Of a stretch of DNA of 42,187 nt, positions 23,232-31,843 are shown in pieces. The stretch is taken from the NCBI GenBank assembly GCA_965603355.1, contig CBFDCQ010000021.1:1-42187 (forward strand), given 5' to 3'. The stretch's first letter is position 1. The number at the start of each line of letters is the position of its first letter. The position numbers and the translations under genes are program-made. A model generated the notes under the pieces. That model saw only the letters and a program-made list of their open reading frames with translations. It did not search any database and had not been told where the DNA came from. Source of the DNA: CBFDCQ01 sp965603355 (lineage in GTDB: Bacteria > Hydrogenedentota > CAZGCA01 > CBFDCQ01).

Positions 23232-24572
23232 ATGAGCGGTAACGACAAAGCTAAAGAGGATGTAGTACGCAAGGTTGAAGACAACAACGTGAAGTTCATA
23301 AGATTGTGGTTCACGGACATTCTCGGGTTCCTCAAGAGCTTCGCTATAACCACGGACGAGCTCGAGGACGCCCTGGAAAGCGGCAAGGGGTTTGACGGTT
23401 CATCCATCCAGGGTTTTGCCAGAATCGACGAGAGTGACATGATCGCCATGCCCGATCCGAACACGTTCACGATACTGCCCTGGCGACCACAGGATAAGAA
23501 CACGGTCGGGAGAATGTTCTGCGACATACTGCGGCCGGAAGGGGAACACTACGAGTGTGATCCCAGATGGGTCCTCAAGCGCAACTTGCAGCGGGCCGCC
23601 GACATGGGCTACACGTACTGGATAGGTCCGGAGCTGGAGTACTTCTACTTCGCGTCGGCCAAAGGAACTCCGGAACCCCTGGACGAAGGTGGCTACTTCG
23701 ACTTGACGCCCCTGGACGTCGCAAGCGATCTCAGGCGGGAAACGGTACTCGCGCTTCAGGCAATGGGAATCCCCGTGGAATACAGCCACCATGAAGTGGC
23801 TCCCAGCCAGCACGAGATTGACCTGAGATTCTCCGACGCGCTTACTATGGCTGACAACGCAATGACCTACAGGCTTGTCGTCAAGGAGATCGCTCTGCTC
23901 CACGGCGTGTACGCGACCTTCATGCCCAAGCCGGTCTACGGGCAGAACGGCAACGGTATGCACGTGCACCAGTCGCTGTTCCGAGGAGACAAGAACGCGT
24001 TTTTCGACCCCAGTGACAAGAGCCATATCTCGAAGGTCGCAAAACACTTCATAGCGGGCTTGCTCGAACACGTATCCGAGATCACCATCGTGCTCAACCA
24101 GTGGGTCAACTCGTACAAGAGGTTGGTGCCCGGGTACGAAGCGCCGGTGTACAAGTCGTGGGCTGTCAGGAATCGCTCAGATCTGGTACGAGTCCCGGAA
24201 TACAAGCCGGGCAAGGAACGATCAACACGGATCGAGCTGCGCTCGCCCGATCCTGCATGCAACCCGTATCTCGCGTTCGCGGTGATGCTTGCCGCAGGTC
24301 TTGACGGCATAGAAAACGAGTACGAACTGCGCCCGCCCGTTGAACGCAATGTCTACGAGATGACCGAGCAGGAAAGGGACGATCTCGGGATCGGGGCAAT
24401 ACCTGATAACCTCTACGCGGCTGTCAAGGCTGCCGAGAACAGTGCGCTTCTCGAAAAGGCTCTCGGCGAGGAGATGTTCTCAAAGCTCCTTGAAAACAAG
24501 CACATCGAGTGGGAGAGATATAGTCGTCAGGTCACGTCGTTCGAGCTCCAGGAGTATCTGGGAATTCTTTGA
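23232..24572 (+). CDS. glnA: glutamine synthetase, type I (GSI-alpha-like)
   Basis: GlnA makes glutamine from glutamate and ammonia using ATP. The 446-aa protein shows the D-G-S-S-I-Q-G-F latch motif, the metal-site GPELEYFYF, the nucleotide-site N-G-N-G-M-H-V-H-Q-S and the flap region near E-A-P-V-Y-K-S-W. The C-terminal part lacks the adenylylation tyrosine context N-L-Y-D-L-P; it reads N-V-Y-E-M-T-E-Q-E-R, like the Bacillus-type enzymes that are feedback regulated and not adenylylated. The length, shorter than the 470 aa of GSI-beta, agrees. The start is the ATG at 23232 with GGGAGG seven bases before it; the in-frame TTG at 23226 is too close to that site. Confidence 0.95.
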   Translation: MSGNDKAKEDVVRKVEDNNVKFIRLWFTDILGFLKSFAITTDELEDALESGKGFDGSSIQGFARIDESDMIAMPDPNTFTILPWRPQDKNTVGRMFCDILRPEGEHYECDPRWVLKRNLQRAADMGYTYWIGPELEYFYFASAKGTPEPLDEGGYFDLTPLDVASDLRRETVLALQAMGIPVEYSHHEVAPSQHEIDLRFSDALTMADNAMTYRLVVKEIALLHGVYATFMPKPVYGQNGNGMHVHQSLFRGDKNAFFDPSDKSHISKVAKHFIAGLLEHVSEITIVLNQWVNSYKRLVPGYEAPVYKSWAVRNRSDLVRVPEYKPGKERSTRIELRSPDPACNPYLAFAVMLAAGLDGIENEYELRPPVERNVYEMTEQERDDLGIGAIPDNLYAAVKAAENSALLEKALGEEMFSKLLENKHIEWERYSRQVTSFELQEYLGIL

Positions 24573-24626
24573 GTGCAGGACGTCGAACGTGAGTCATTTT
24601 CGAGCTGTCGGATAGGAGGAACTGCA

Positions 24627-24833
24627 TTGGTGAGCGGGCAAAATCAGAATCAGGAGGAGCCTGAAGCAGCTCAACTTGAACGCACCCTTAAGTCAAGAGC
24701 GGAGAACGGCCGCATTGACTGTCGAGCTGCTTTTGATGCAGCGAACGAGCTGGGCGTATCGCTGGATGTAGTCGGAGAAACGCTCAACAAGCTGGGGATA
24801 AAGATAGCGCACTGCCAGTTGGGATGCTTCTAG
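24627..24833 (+). CDS. small protein with C-terminal CQLGCF motif
   Basis: A TTG at 24627 lies seven bases after a strong AGGAGG; a GTG at 24630 is the alternative. The product of 68 aa has an acidic, glutamine-rich N-terminus, then a helical segment with C-R-A-A-F-D-A-A-N-E-L-G-V-S, and ends I-A-H-C-Q-L-G-C-F. I recall similar small proteins ending CQLGCF in anaerobic bacteria, with a helix-turn-helix-like fold and no firm function; this recall is unverified. The two end cysteines could bind metal. It follows glnA by about 55 bases and is probably cotranscribed. Its TAG stop shares the palindrome CTAG (24830-24833) with the convergent response-regulator gene. Confidence 0.7.
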   Translation: MVSGQNQNQEEPEAAQLERTLKSRAENGRIDCRAAFDAANELGVSLDVVGETLNKLGIKIAHCQLGCF

Positions 24834-26191
24834 ATCCAGCCGTACTTCTTCATCTTGTGGTACAGGGTAGTGCGGTTTATGCCGAGCATGGCAGCGGTCT
24901 TGTGGCGATTCCACTCATTCTGTTTGAGCGCTCTATCAAGGATGGCCTTTTCCGCTGTATCCAGCTCCTCCTTGAGGGGACCCACTTTAGCGCTGTCGTC
25001 GCGTTCAATCCCTTTGTTGTCCTGAAGCACCTCCGGAAGGTCTTTCGCAGTGATATACCGACCCTTGGCCAGTATGATGGCGCGTTCCACCGCGTTTTCA
25101 AGCTCGCGCACGTTCCCCGGCCAACTATACCGAGCCATCATGTCCAAAGCTTCGTCCGCTAACCCGGCCACATCCTTGTGATTGCGCTCCGCGTAGGACT
25201 CGACGAAATGTTCAGCTAAAATCGGTATATCTCCGACACGTTCGCTCAGGGTAGGTAGATAGACCGGGACAACATTCAGCCTGTAGTACAGATCCTGTCG
25301 GAACTTGCCCTCCTTGATGAGCTGGTCAAGGTCTTGGTTGGCGGCGGCGATCATGCGCACGTCCGCAGTAAGAGTCTCATTGCTGCCGATCTTCTCGAAC
25401 CTTCTGTCTTGAAGCACCCTGAGGAGCTTGACCTGGAGCACCAGCGGAAGCACGTCTATCTCGTCAAGGAACACGGTGCCGCCTTTGGCCGCCTCGAACT
25501 TTCCGATCTTGGTGGCCACCGCGCCGGTGAACGATCCCTTGACATGGCCAAAAAGCTCGCTCTCGAGCAGATTCTCCGGCAACGCGCCACAGCTGATCTC
25601 GACCAAAGGAGCGTTCCTGCGCGGGCTGTTGTAATGCACACAGCGCGCTACCATAGTCTTGCCGGTCCCGCTCTGGCCGTGGATCAGCACGGTCGCCTCC
25701 GTCCCGCCAACGGTCTCAATCAGACCGAAAACCTTCTGCATCTTGATGTCGGATCCGAGAAGGCTGTTCAGATTGAACCTCAGGCCGAGCCTGCGTTTGA
25801 GACTCTCGTTCTCCTTGCGAAGTCTCAGGTGCTCGAGCGACTTATCAATGACGAGCTTTATTTCGTTGTCGTTAAGAGGTTTCGTTATGTACTCATACGC
25901 GCCCGCTTTTATGCCGTTGACAGCGTCATCTATGCTCCCGTAACCGGTCATAAGTATGACCACTGTATCCGGTGAGGACGACTTGATCTTTGACAGAAGC
26001 TCGAAACCGCCGACCGTCGGCATCTTCACGTCTGTCAGCACAACGTCAACGGAGGATTGGTCGAGTTTCCTCAACGCCTCGCTCCCGTCAGATGCGGAAT
26101 CTACCTCGTAATGCTCGATCCGGAGCATCTCTTGCAGCGACTTCCTTATGATCGGGTCGTCATCAACTACCAGTATGTGTTCGTTGGCCAT
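24830..26191 (-). CDS. sigma-54-dependent NtrC-family response regulator
   Basis: The 453-aa regulator has a receiver domain (1-120) with acidic pocket D10-D12 and phospho-acceptor D54. An AAA+ sigma-54 interaction domain (about 140-370) carries Walker A GQSGTGKT (172-179), the loop GSFTGA (219-224) where most members have GAFTGA, and Walker B TVFLDEID. A Fis-type helix-turn-helix (about 415-453) with N-R-T-T-L-Y-H-K-M ends the protein. It activates sigma-54 promoters on phosphorylation, most likely by the kinase encoded 20 bases upstream. The neighbouring glnA suggests nitrogen control, but no sigma-54 site was found upstream of glnA, so targets are open. Confidence 0.93.
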   Translation of the reverse strand: MANEHILVVDDDPIIRKSLQEMLRIEHYEVDSASDGSEALRKLDQSSVDVVLTDVKMPTVGGFELLSKIKSSSPDTVVILMTGYGSIDDAVNGIKAGAYEYITKPLNDNEIKLVIDKSLEHLRLRKENESLKRRLGLRFNLNSLLGSDIKMQKVFGLIETVGGTEATVLIHGQSGTGKTMVARCVHYNSPRRNAPLVEISCGALPENLLESELFGHVKGSFTGAVATKIGKFEAAKGGTVFLDEIDVLPLVLQVKLLRVLQDRRFEKIGSNETLTADVRMIAAANQDLDQLIKEGKFRQDLYYRLNVVPVYLPTLSERVGDIPILAEHFVESYAERNHKDVAGLADEALDMMARYSWPGNVRELENAVERAIILAKGRYITAKDLPEVLQDNKGIERDDSAKVGPLKEELDTAEKAILDRALKQNEWNRHKTAAMLGINRTTLYHKMKKYGWI

Positions 26192-26211
26192 GTTTCCTTT
26201 CCGGCAATTTC

Positions 26212-28281
26212 CTATTCAGACGTCAAATCGCTCTTCAACGGCAGCTTCACCGTGAAAGTAGTCCCCTCGTCGACGGCGCTCTTGGCTCGGATATCGCCGC
26301 CGTAGCGCTCAATGATCCGTTTGCATATGGAGAGCCCCAACCCAACACCTTTTCCTATTTCTTTGGTCGTCACGAACGGCTCGAAGATCTTATCCATCAT
26401 GTCCGACGGTATACCGTGACCGTTGTCCGTGAATACTATCCGGACCGTATCGTCGTCCATGCATGTCGTAATCGCCAGTTTACCGCCGTCCGGCATAGCG
26501 TCATAAGCGTTCTTGACAAGATTCGCGCACACCTGGTGAAGTTGTCCTCCCCGCACCGTCAGACCGTTCTCACACAGATCAAACGTGACCTCCACCCCCT
26601 GTGAGGCAGCCATGGGAGCCATGGCGGTCACAACCTCTTGCAGGACCTCATTTACGTTGACGGACCGGTTGTCGGCGCCGGTGCTCTTGCGCGAAAACGA
26701 GAGAAGCGCCTTTATGATGCCGGCCATCCTGTTAAGTCCGTCTCTCGCGTCCTCGAGGTACTCGCCAACCGGGCTGCCGAGATCCTCCTGCGCCAGCGAC
26801 AGGTTGACAAACCGCAACACGCCATCCAGAGGGTTGTTCAACTCGTGCGCCACACCTGCGGCGATCCGCCCCACAGCAGCTTGTTCCTCCGACCTCGCGA
26901 GCTCGCGCTCCAGAGCTACGTGGGCAGTTATGTCCTCAACGACTAGAACGCCTCCGACTATGTTGCCTGACGACGAGCTGAACGGCGCAACGTACAGTTT
27001 CAAAGTCTTCTCGCTGGCGGGGTTACACCATCTCACCGGTTCTAACCTGTGGGTCGCTCCCTCTCTGAGCGTATCGAGCAACGCCTTTTCCAACTTCTCG
27101 CGTTCGATATCGAAACTGAGCTCCAAAACGTTCATCCGGAGAAAATCGCCGGCATCTCTGCAAAAGATCTCGCCAAAAGCTCCGTTACAGAAGTTGACCC
27201 GCAAATCGTACCCGAACACGGCGACTCCAAGTGAAATGCTGTCAATGATGTTACGATTATGGTCTCTGAGGTAGGTGATCTCCTCAACCGTCTCCTGAAA
27301 CTCCGCCGACAGCCGTCCTATCTTCTCCCTGAGCTGCTCGTTCGTTTCAAGCTCAGCCTGATGGGCAAGGAACCTCGCGGTCACAACCGCAGCATTTGCC
27401 GCAAGTACTGACAGAAGCTCGACATCCGTCTTGGTGAACGGCGTACGCTCTTTCTTGTCGCTCGCGCTCATCACTCCGACCAGCTGGTGCGCGCTCACGA
27501 GCGGCACACAGAGGAACGAACCGGTTTCATACCTTTCGGACTCTTTCGCCTCGAACCGCGGGTCCGCGCCGATATCCGTCACAGAAAGCGCCTGACGCGA
27601 TTGTGCGACAAGCCCGGCAATCCCCGAGCCAATTCCCTGTCTGGTGCCCAGGATCGATTCCGCCAGCGGGCCATCCGCCGCCTTCAGTATGAGCTCTCTG
27701 CGGTCCTCGTCGTAAAGAAAGATCGAGCCGGAAACCGCATCAAGAGCTTCCAGGCTTTTTTCCAGGACAAACCTGAGCATCTCATCAAGCGTCTGGCATG
27801 AATTGATCATGAGGTTGAATTCCTGCAACGCTGCCAGACCCGTGCGGGTTATTCTCTCGTCGGCTGTCTCACCCTCGGAAGTGGCCCTCTTAACAAGACT
27901 GCGCACTTCACGCTCGTCGGTGGGGAGTGCAAGCACGTCATTGGCACCGGCGGTCAGTGCATCCTGAAGGAACGGGGAATCGAGGTGCTCGCTTGTCAAG
28001 ACTATGAAGACGTTGGGGTTGCGCTTACGTGCTCGCCTGCACAGCGCGTTCAACTCAAGGTCGGGCACAGAGTGGTCAACGAAGATCACGTCAAACAGGT
28101 TCCTGGCGAGCGTTTTCAGCGCCTCAGTTGATCCACTTACACTTTCCGCCTTGTATCCCGCAAGCTCGATCGAATGATGCAGCGATTCAACACTTGCCGA
28201 TCCGTTGCGGACTACTAGAATGCGCTGAACAGATCCAAGCGGGTGTCGAAAGACAAGTCGCCCCACAGAAAACTTAGCCAT
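26212..28281 (-). CDS. sensor histidine kinase with N-terminal pseudo-receiver, GAF and PAS domains
   Basis: The 689-aa protein (ATG at 28281) has no membrane segment. Domains in order: receiver-like (19-135), GAF (about 165-305), coiled coil (305-345), PAS (343-455), HisKA with H479 in AHELNNPL, and HATPase_c with N587/N591, DNGHGIP and GVGLGL. The receiver-like domain keeps D69 and T96 but has R25-N26 in place of the acidic pair and L119 in place of the lysine, so it probably cannot be phosphorylated normally. The kinase part resembles NtrB/AtoS-type kinases that pair with NtrC regulators, and the NtrC-type gene begins 20 bases downstream. A TTG at 28317 would add 12 residues but is less likely. 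Confidence 0.9.
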   Translation of the reverse strand: MAKFSVGRLVFRHPLGSVQRILVVRNGSASVESLHHSIELAGYKAESVSGSTEALKTLARNLFDVIFVDHSVPDLELNALCRRARKRNPNVFIVLTSEHLDSPFLQDALTAGANDVLALPTDEREVRSLVKRATSEGETADERITRTGLAALQEFNLMINSCQTLDEMLRFVLEKSLEALDAVSGSIFLYDEDRRELILKAADGPLAESILGTRQGIGSGIAGLVAQSRQALSVTDIGADPRFEAKESERYETGSFLCVPLVSAHQLVGVMSASDKKERTPFTKTDVELLSVLAANAAVVTARFLAHQAELETNEQLREKIGRLSAEFQETVEEITYLRDHNRNIIDSISLGVAVFGYDLRVNFCNGAFGEIFCRDAGDFLRMNVLELSFDIEREKLEKALLDTLREGATHRLEPVRWCNPASEKTLKLYVAPFSSSSGNIVGGVLVVEDITAHVALERELARSEEQAAVGRIAAGVAHELNNPLDGVLRFVNLSLAQEDLGSPVGEYLEDARDGLNRMAGIIKALLSFSRKSTGADNRSVNVNEVLQEVVTAMAPMAASQGVEVTFDLCENGLTVRGGQLHQVCANLVKNAYDAMPDGGKLAITTCMDDDTVRIVFTDNGHGIPSDMMDKIFEPFVTTKEIGKGVGLGLSICKRIIERYGGDIRAKSAVDEGTTFTVKLPLKSDLTSE

Positions 28282-28332
28282 AAAGCCACCAATAAACCCA
28301 AAAGCCCCGCAGCTCAAGTTGTACTGACCGAA

Positions 28333-28361
28333 ATATTAACAAAAAAACTCGCTATTGTCAA
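28333..28361 (-). promoter_or_regulatory. sigma-70 promoter of the kinase-regulator operon
   Basis: On the minus strand a consensus TTGACA (28361-28356) and TAATAT (28338-28333) are separated by 17 bp of A+T-rich spacer. The leader to the ATG at 28281 is about 45 bases. Confidence 0.65.
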
Positions 28362-28381
28362 GAAAAAACTGTTAAAGGATT

Positions 28382-28860
28382 GTGGATAACTGCTCCTTTA
28401 ATTCACGCTGTCAAAGAGAGACACGTCCATTAGTTGCGATCTTGAAACGCGTATCGTGCGTTTTTGAGGTCGGTTGTCCAGAGATGGAACGCAGAACTCG
28501 GTCGGCGATTCCCAATCACGGCGTCCCCGGCTCCGTTACGCGGACTTCTGAACGCCTTGCATGTCGCGTGTTGATTCCGCGCACGAGGAGACCTCACTCG
28601 TTCACATTTTTTCTTGACAACAACGCCGGCAACCGGTGGCCCGTCAAGTGAACACCAGCTCTTCTAACGGAAAGGAATTGATTGCTGCCACATTCCTGAG
28701 GAGAGGCAGTGACCCGCGGACCCGGCGAGCACAGGTGGATGCATTTGCCGGTTGCATTCCCTGGCCACGAGAACTGCCACCCGGCAGCCCCATCTGCAGT
28801 CTTCCTCCGCGCAGATCCCGCGCCCCGATTTGTGAAGCCCCTGTCTCATTTGTTCTCGGC
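28382..28860. other. noncoding stretch between kinase and dehydrogenase genes
   Basis: About 480 bases hold no gene I can support. The open frames lack ribosome sites and have arginine/proline-rich, noncoding-like products. No tRNA or convincing hairpin was recognised. Confidence 0.5.
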
Positions 28861-28890
28861 TTCAAAAATGTCCCGGCAACGTGGTATACT
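28861..28890 (+). promoter_or_regulatory. candidate promoter of the alcohol dehydrogenase gene
   Basis: TTCAAA (28861-28866) and TATACT (28885-28890) are separated by 18 bp. The -10 is good and the -35 is weak. The start codon is at 28931. Confidence 0.4.
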
Positions 28891-28930
28891 GGCGGCAGGC
28901 AATGTGAGGCAACCACGGAGCGAACAGACG

Positions 28931-29962
28931 ATGCTGGCGGCAAAGTTTCTTGGCAGACGCGATGTAAGGATAGACGATTACCCGGCGCCTGAGATCGGGG
29001 ACAACGAAGTGCTTGTTCGAGTCGCGACATGCGGCATATGCGGAACCGACATACACATATACGAGGGCGAGGTTCCGCTCGCAAAGTTGCCGGTCATACC
29101 GGGGCACGAGTTCTGCGGGAGGATCGAGAAAGTCGGTTCGGCGATCACCGACGTTGCCGTGGGCGATGCGGTTGTGGTCGAGCCGAACCTCTTCTGCGGA
29201 CAATGTCATTACTGCCGTACCGGAAAGAAGCATTTCTGCGTGAACTGGTCGGGCGTCGGAGTGACCCGGGACGGCGGGTTCGCCGAGTTCGCGGCGGTGC
29301 CCCGGCAAGCCGTGTACCTCATGCCGGAAAATCTCTCTTTCAAGAAAGGCGCGTTTTTCGAGCCGGTTGCCTGCGTACTGCACGGAATAGAACGGGCAGG
29401 CGTGTTGCCGGGCGACTCGGTCGTTCTATGCGGGGCAGGTTCCATCGGGTTGATCTTCATTCAGCTGCTGAAACGACTGGGCGCCGGACAGGTGATTGTG
29501 AGCGACGTCGATCCCGTCAAACTGGATGTCGCCCGCGAACTTGGCGCGGACGCTGCTGTCAACCCTGCGGAGGCTGATCTCAAGACAGTCGTGATGCAGC
29601 GCACAGATGGGTTTGGAGCGGAGATCGCCGTTGACGCCTCTGGTTCGCCGGACGCGATTTCCGCGCTGTTTGAAGTCGTCCAGCATACGGGAAGCGTTCT
29701 TCTGTTCGGCGTGTCACCGGAAAACGTTCAGATAACGGTCCGTCCGTTCGATATATACAGGAGAGAGCTTTCGATAGTGGGCTCCTTCACCAACCCTTAC
29801 ACTAACGAGGCTTCCCTGAATCTCCTGGGCGACATTGAGGTCGACCGGATCGTTACGCACCGGATTCCCCTCGAGAATTTGTTGGAAGACGGCATAGACG
29901 CGATACGCGAAAAGCGAGGCGGAGTCATTAAGGTACAGGTAGTCCTGGACGAGCAAGATTAA
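28931..29962 (+). CDS. zinc-dependent alcohol dehydrogenase (sorbitol/threonine dehydrogenase type)
   Basis: This medium-chain dehydrogenase oxidises an alcohol or polyol with NAD(P). The catalytic zinc ligand region is C37 in CGICGTD, with H59-E60 in PGHEF. The structural zinc is bound by C89, C92, C95 and C103. The Rossmann motif is GAGSIG near residue 165, and D-V-D-P-V-K after the second strand suggests NAD preference. At 343 aa it is a typical member. I place the start at ATG 28931, with GGAG ten bases upstream; the frame is open back to 28709 but that extension is not dehydrogenase-like. The substrate cannot be named; sorbitol, threonine and butanediol dehydrogenases share this pattern. 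It appears to be a single-gene unit. Confidence 0.88.
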   Translation: MLAAKFLGRRDVRIDDYPAPEIGDNEVLVRVATCGICGTDIHIYEGEVPLAKLPVIPGHEFCGRIEKVGSAITDVAVGDAVVVEPNLFCGQCHYCRTGKKHFCVNWSGVGVTRDGGFAEFAAVPRQAVYLMPENLSFKKGAFFEPVACVLHGIERAGVLPGDSVVLCGAGSIGLIFIQLLKRLGAGQVIVSDVDPVKLDVARELGADAAVNPAEADLKTVVMQRTDGFGAEIAVDASGSPDAISALFEVVQHTGSVLLFGVSPENVQITVRPFDIYRRELSIVGSFTNPYTNEASLNLLGDIEVDRIVTHRIPLENLLEDGIDAIREKRGGVIKVQVVLDEQD

Positions 29963-29985
29963 GCGGTAAAGAGCTGGCCGATCCT

Positions 29986-30378
29986 CTATTCCTCGTATCG
30001 CGGCGCATCACCCCATAGCCCTTCCAGGTCGTAGAACAGGCGCGTTTCTTCCAGGAAGATGTGTACCACAGCATCGCTGTAATCCAGCAGGAGCCAGCCT
30101 CCGGCCGCTGCACCTTCAACGTGCAACGCTTTGATCCCGCCCTGCAACAACCGCTCGATTATGCCTTTTGACAGAGACCGTATGGCTGTCAGGTTGTCAA
30201 CGCCCACGATCACAAAATAGTCAGTGACAATCGTCAACCCTCTTACGTCCAGGGCAACGACGTGGTGAGCTTTTCTCTCCTCAGCAACTTCGATAACGGT
30301 TCTGACGATTTCCTCGGGGTTCGGTCGGATCTTTTTAGCGGCGAGGTTCTCTCCGCGAGTTTTGTCGTGTGCGTTCAA
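29986..30378 (-). CDS. rsfS: ribosomal silencing factor RsfS
   Basis: RsfS (Iojap family) binds ribosomal protein L14 on the large subunit and blocks subunit joining, lowering translation in starvation. The 130-aa protein shows the core: D-V-R-G-L-T-I-V-T-D-Y-F-V-I, the later H-V-E-G-x-x-x-G-G-W-L-L-L-D-Y segment and the F-Y-D-L-E-x-L-W-G-D-A-P end. The start is a TTG at 30378 with AGGAG five bases upstream. The N-terminus is about 15 residues longer than usual. It is 34 bases downstream of gatB in the same direction and convergent with the alcohol dehydrogenase gene. Confidence 0.92.
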   Translation of the reverse strand: MNAHDKTRGENLAAKKIRPNPEEIVRTVIEVAEERKAHHVVALDVRGLTIVTDYFVIVGVDNLTAIRSLSKGIIERLLQGGIKALHVEGAAAGGWLLLDYSDAVVHIFLEETRLFYDLEGLWGDAPRYEE

Positions 30379-30412
30379 TGTCGCTCCTGAAAAACCTTCC
30401 TGGCCTTCGCGT

Positions 30413-31840
30413 TCAGCTCAGCTTTTTCTCCAACATTTTGTTCACGAGCTGCGGGTTTGCTTTTCCCTTCGTAGCTCTCATCACCTGACCCACGAGAAAC
30501 GCTATGGCATTGGTCTTGCCGCGCCGATACGATTCTACAGGCTCCGGGTTCTCCCTGATGATCCTATCGATGATCTCGCCGACTTCTCCTTCATCGGTGA
30601 TCTGCTGCAATCCATGTTCCCGAACGATTTCGGCAGGCGCCTTGCCGGTCATGAACATCTCTTTGAAGACAGTTTTCGCGATCTTTCCGCTGATGGTGTC
30701 GTCGGCAATAAGTTTGAGCATCGCAGCGAGGTTTTCGGGGCTGACCTTGCATGCGGCTATGTCCGTTCCCGTCTCCCTGAGCTGGAACTGGAGATCTCCC
30801 ATAACCCAGTTGCTGGCACCTTTGGGTTCGGCACCGCTCCGCACGCACTGTTCATAGTAATCCGCCACGGCTTTTGAGGCTGTGAGAACGCCGGCATCAT
30901 AGTCCGGTATACCGTACTGTTCGACGAACCTCACTCGACGCGCTCCCGGCAGCTCAGGCAGTCTCTTTCTCATCTCTTCGACCCACGGTTCATCCACGAC
31001 GACCGGCACGAGGTCCGGTTCAGGAAAGTACCGGTAGTCGTGCGCCGCTTCTTTTGACCGCATGGTCGCGGTTATGCCTCTCTCCTCATCCCACATCCTT
31101 GTTTCCTGAACCACGGTTCCGCCCGAGGAGAGCATCTGGCTCTGCCTGTCGATCTCGTACTCAAGCGCCTTCTGGACGCCCTTGAACGAGTTCACGTTCT
31201 TAATCTCCGCTTTCGTGCCGTACTCAGAAGAACCGGCAGGGCGCAACGACACGTTGGCTTCGGCCCGGAGCGATCCCTCTTCCATGTTGCAGTCGCTCAC
31301 TTCAAGGTACTCCAGAATCGCCTTAAGCTTTTGCAGATATTCGTAAGCTTCCTGTGGCGAGCGCATGTCCGGCTCGCTTACTATCTCCATCAGAGGCACA
31401 CCACACCGGTTGAAATCCACTTGGCTGTACGAAGCACCTTCCGGATGAAGGTTCTTGCCGGTATCCTCCTCGATGTGCACGCGCGTTATGCCGACACGTT
31501 TTTTCGCTCCGTCAAGCTCAATTTCGAGCAAACCGTCCAACGCTATCGGTAAATCGTACTGGGATATCTGGTAGTTTTTCGGCAGATCAGGGTAGAAATA
31601 ATTCTTCCTATCGAGCTTCGAGTAATCTGATATCCGGCAGTTGAGAGCGAGTCCCGTCATGATAACAAACTCCACGGCGCGCTTGTTGATCACGGGCAGC
31701 ACGCCCGGCATGCCCAGACATACGGGACAAACACGGGAGTTTGGAGGCGCTCCAAACTCGGCGCTGCACCGGCAGAACATCTTTGATCGCGTCAAAAGTT
31801 CGACGTGGACCTCAAGGCCTATGACTGCCTCGTAGCTCAT
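30413..31840 (-). CDS. gatB: aspartyl/glutamyl-tRNA amidotransferase subunit B
   Basis: GatB is the tRNA-binding kinase subunit of GatCAB, which converts mischarged Glu-tRNA(Gln) or Asp-tRNA(Asn) to the amide form. The N-terminus IGLEVHVELLTRSKMFC is diagnostic, as are L-D-R-K-N-Y-F-Y-P-D-L-P-K-N-Y and the C-terminal YqeY-like tail with G-K-A-N-P-Q-L-V-N. The 475-aa length is standard. Its ribosome site GGAG lies in the last codons of gatA, three bases before its start, so the two are coupled. The presence of the full complex implies that at least one of the direct Gln or Asn synthetases is missing in this organism. Confidence 0.97.
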   Translation of the reverse strand: MSYEAVIGLEVHVELLTRSKMFCRCSAEFGAPPNSRVCPVCLGMPGVLPVINKRAVEFVIMTGLALNCRISDYSKLDRKNYFYPDLPKNYQISQYDLPIALDGLLEIELDGAKKRVGITRVHIEEDTGKNLHPEGASYSQVDFNRCGVPLMEIVSEPDMRSPQEAYEYLQKLKAILEYLEVSDCNMEEGSLRAEANVSLRPAGSSEYGTKAEIKNVNSFKGVQKALEYEIDRQSQMLSSGGTVVQETRMWDEERGITATMRSKEAAHDYRYFPEPDLVPVVVDEPWVEEMRKRLPELPGARRVRFVEQYGIPDYDAGVLTASKAVADYYEQCVRSGAEPKGASNWVMGDLQFQLRETGTDIAACKVSPENLAAMLKLIADDTISGKIAKTVFKEMFMTGKAPAEIVREHGLQQITDEGEVGEIIDRIIRENPEPVESYRRGKTNAIAFLVGQVMRATKGKANPQLVNKMLEKKLS

Positions 31841-31843
31841 AGT

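Noticed and set aside
28709..28930. 74-codon N-terminal extension of the alcohol dehydrogenase
   Set aside because: The dehydrogenase fold begins at ATG 28931 with its own ribosome site; the extension contains the likely promoter and has a noncoding composition.
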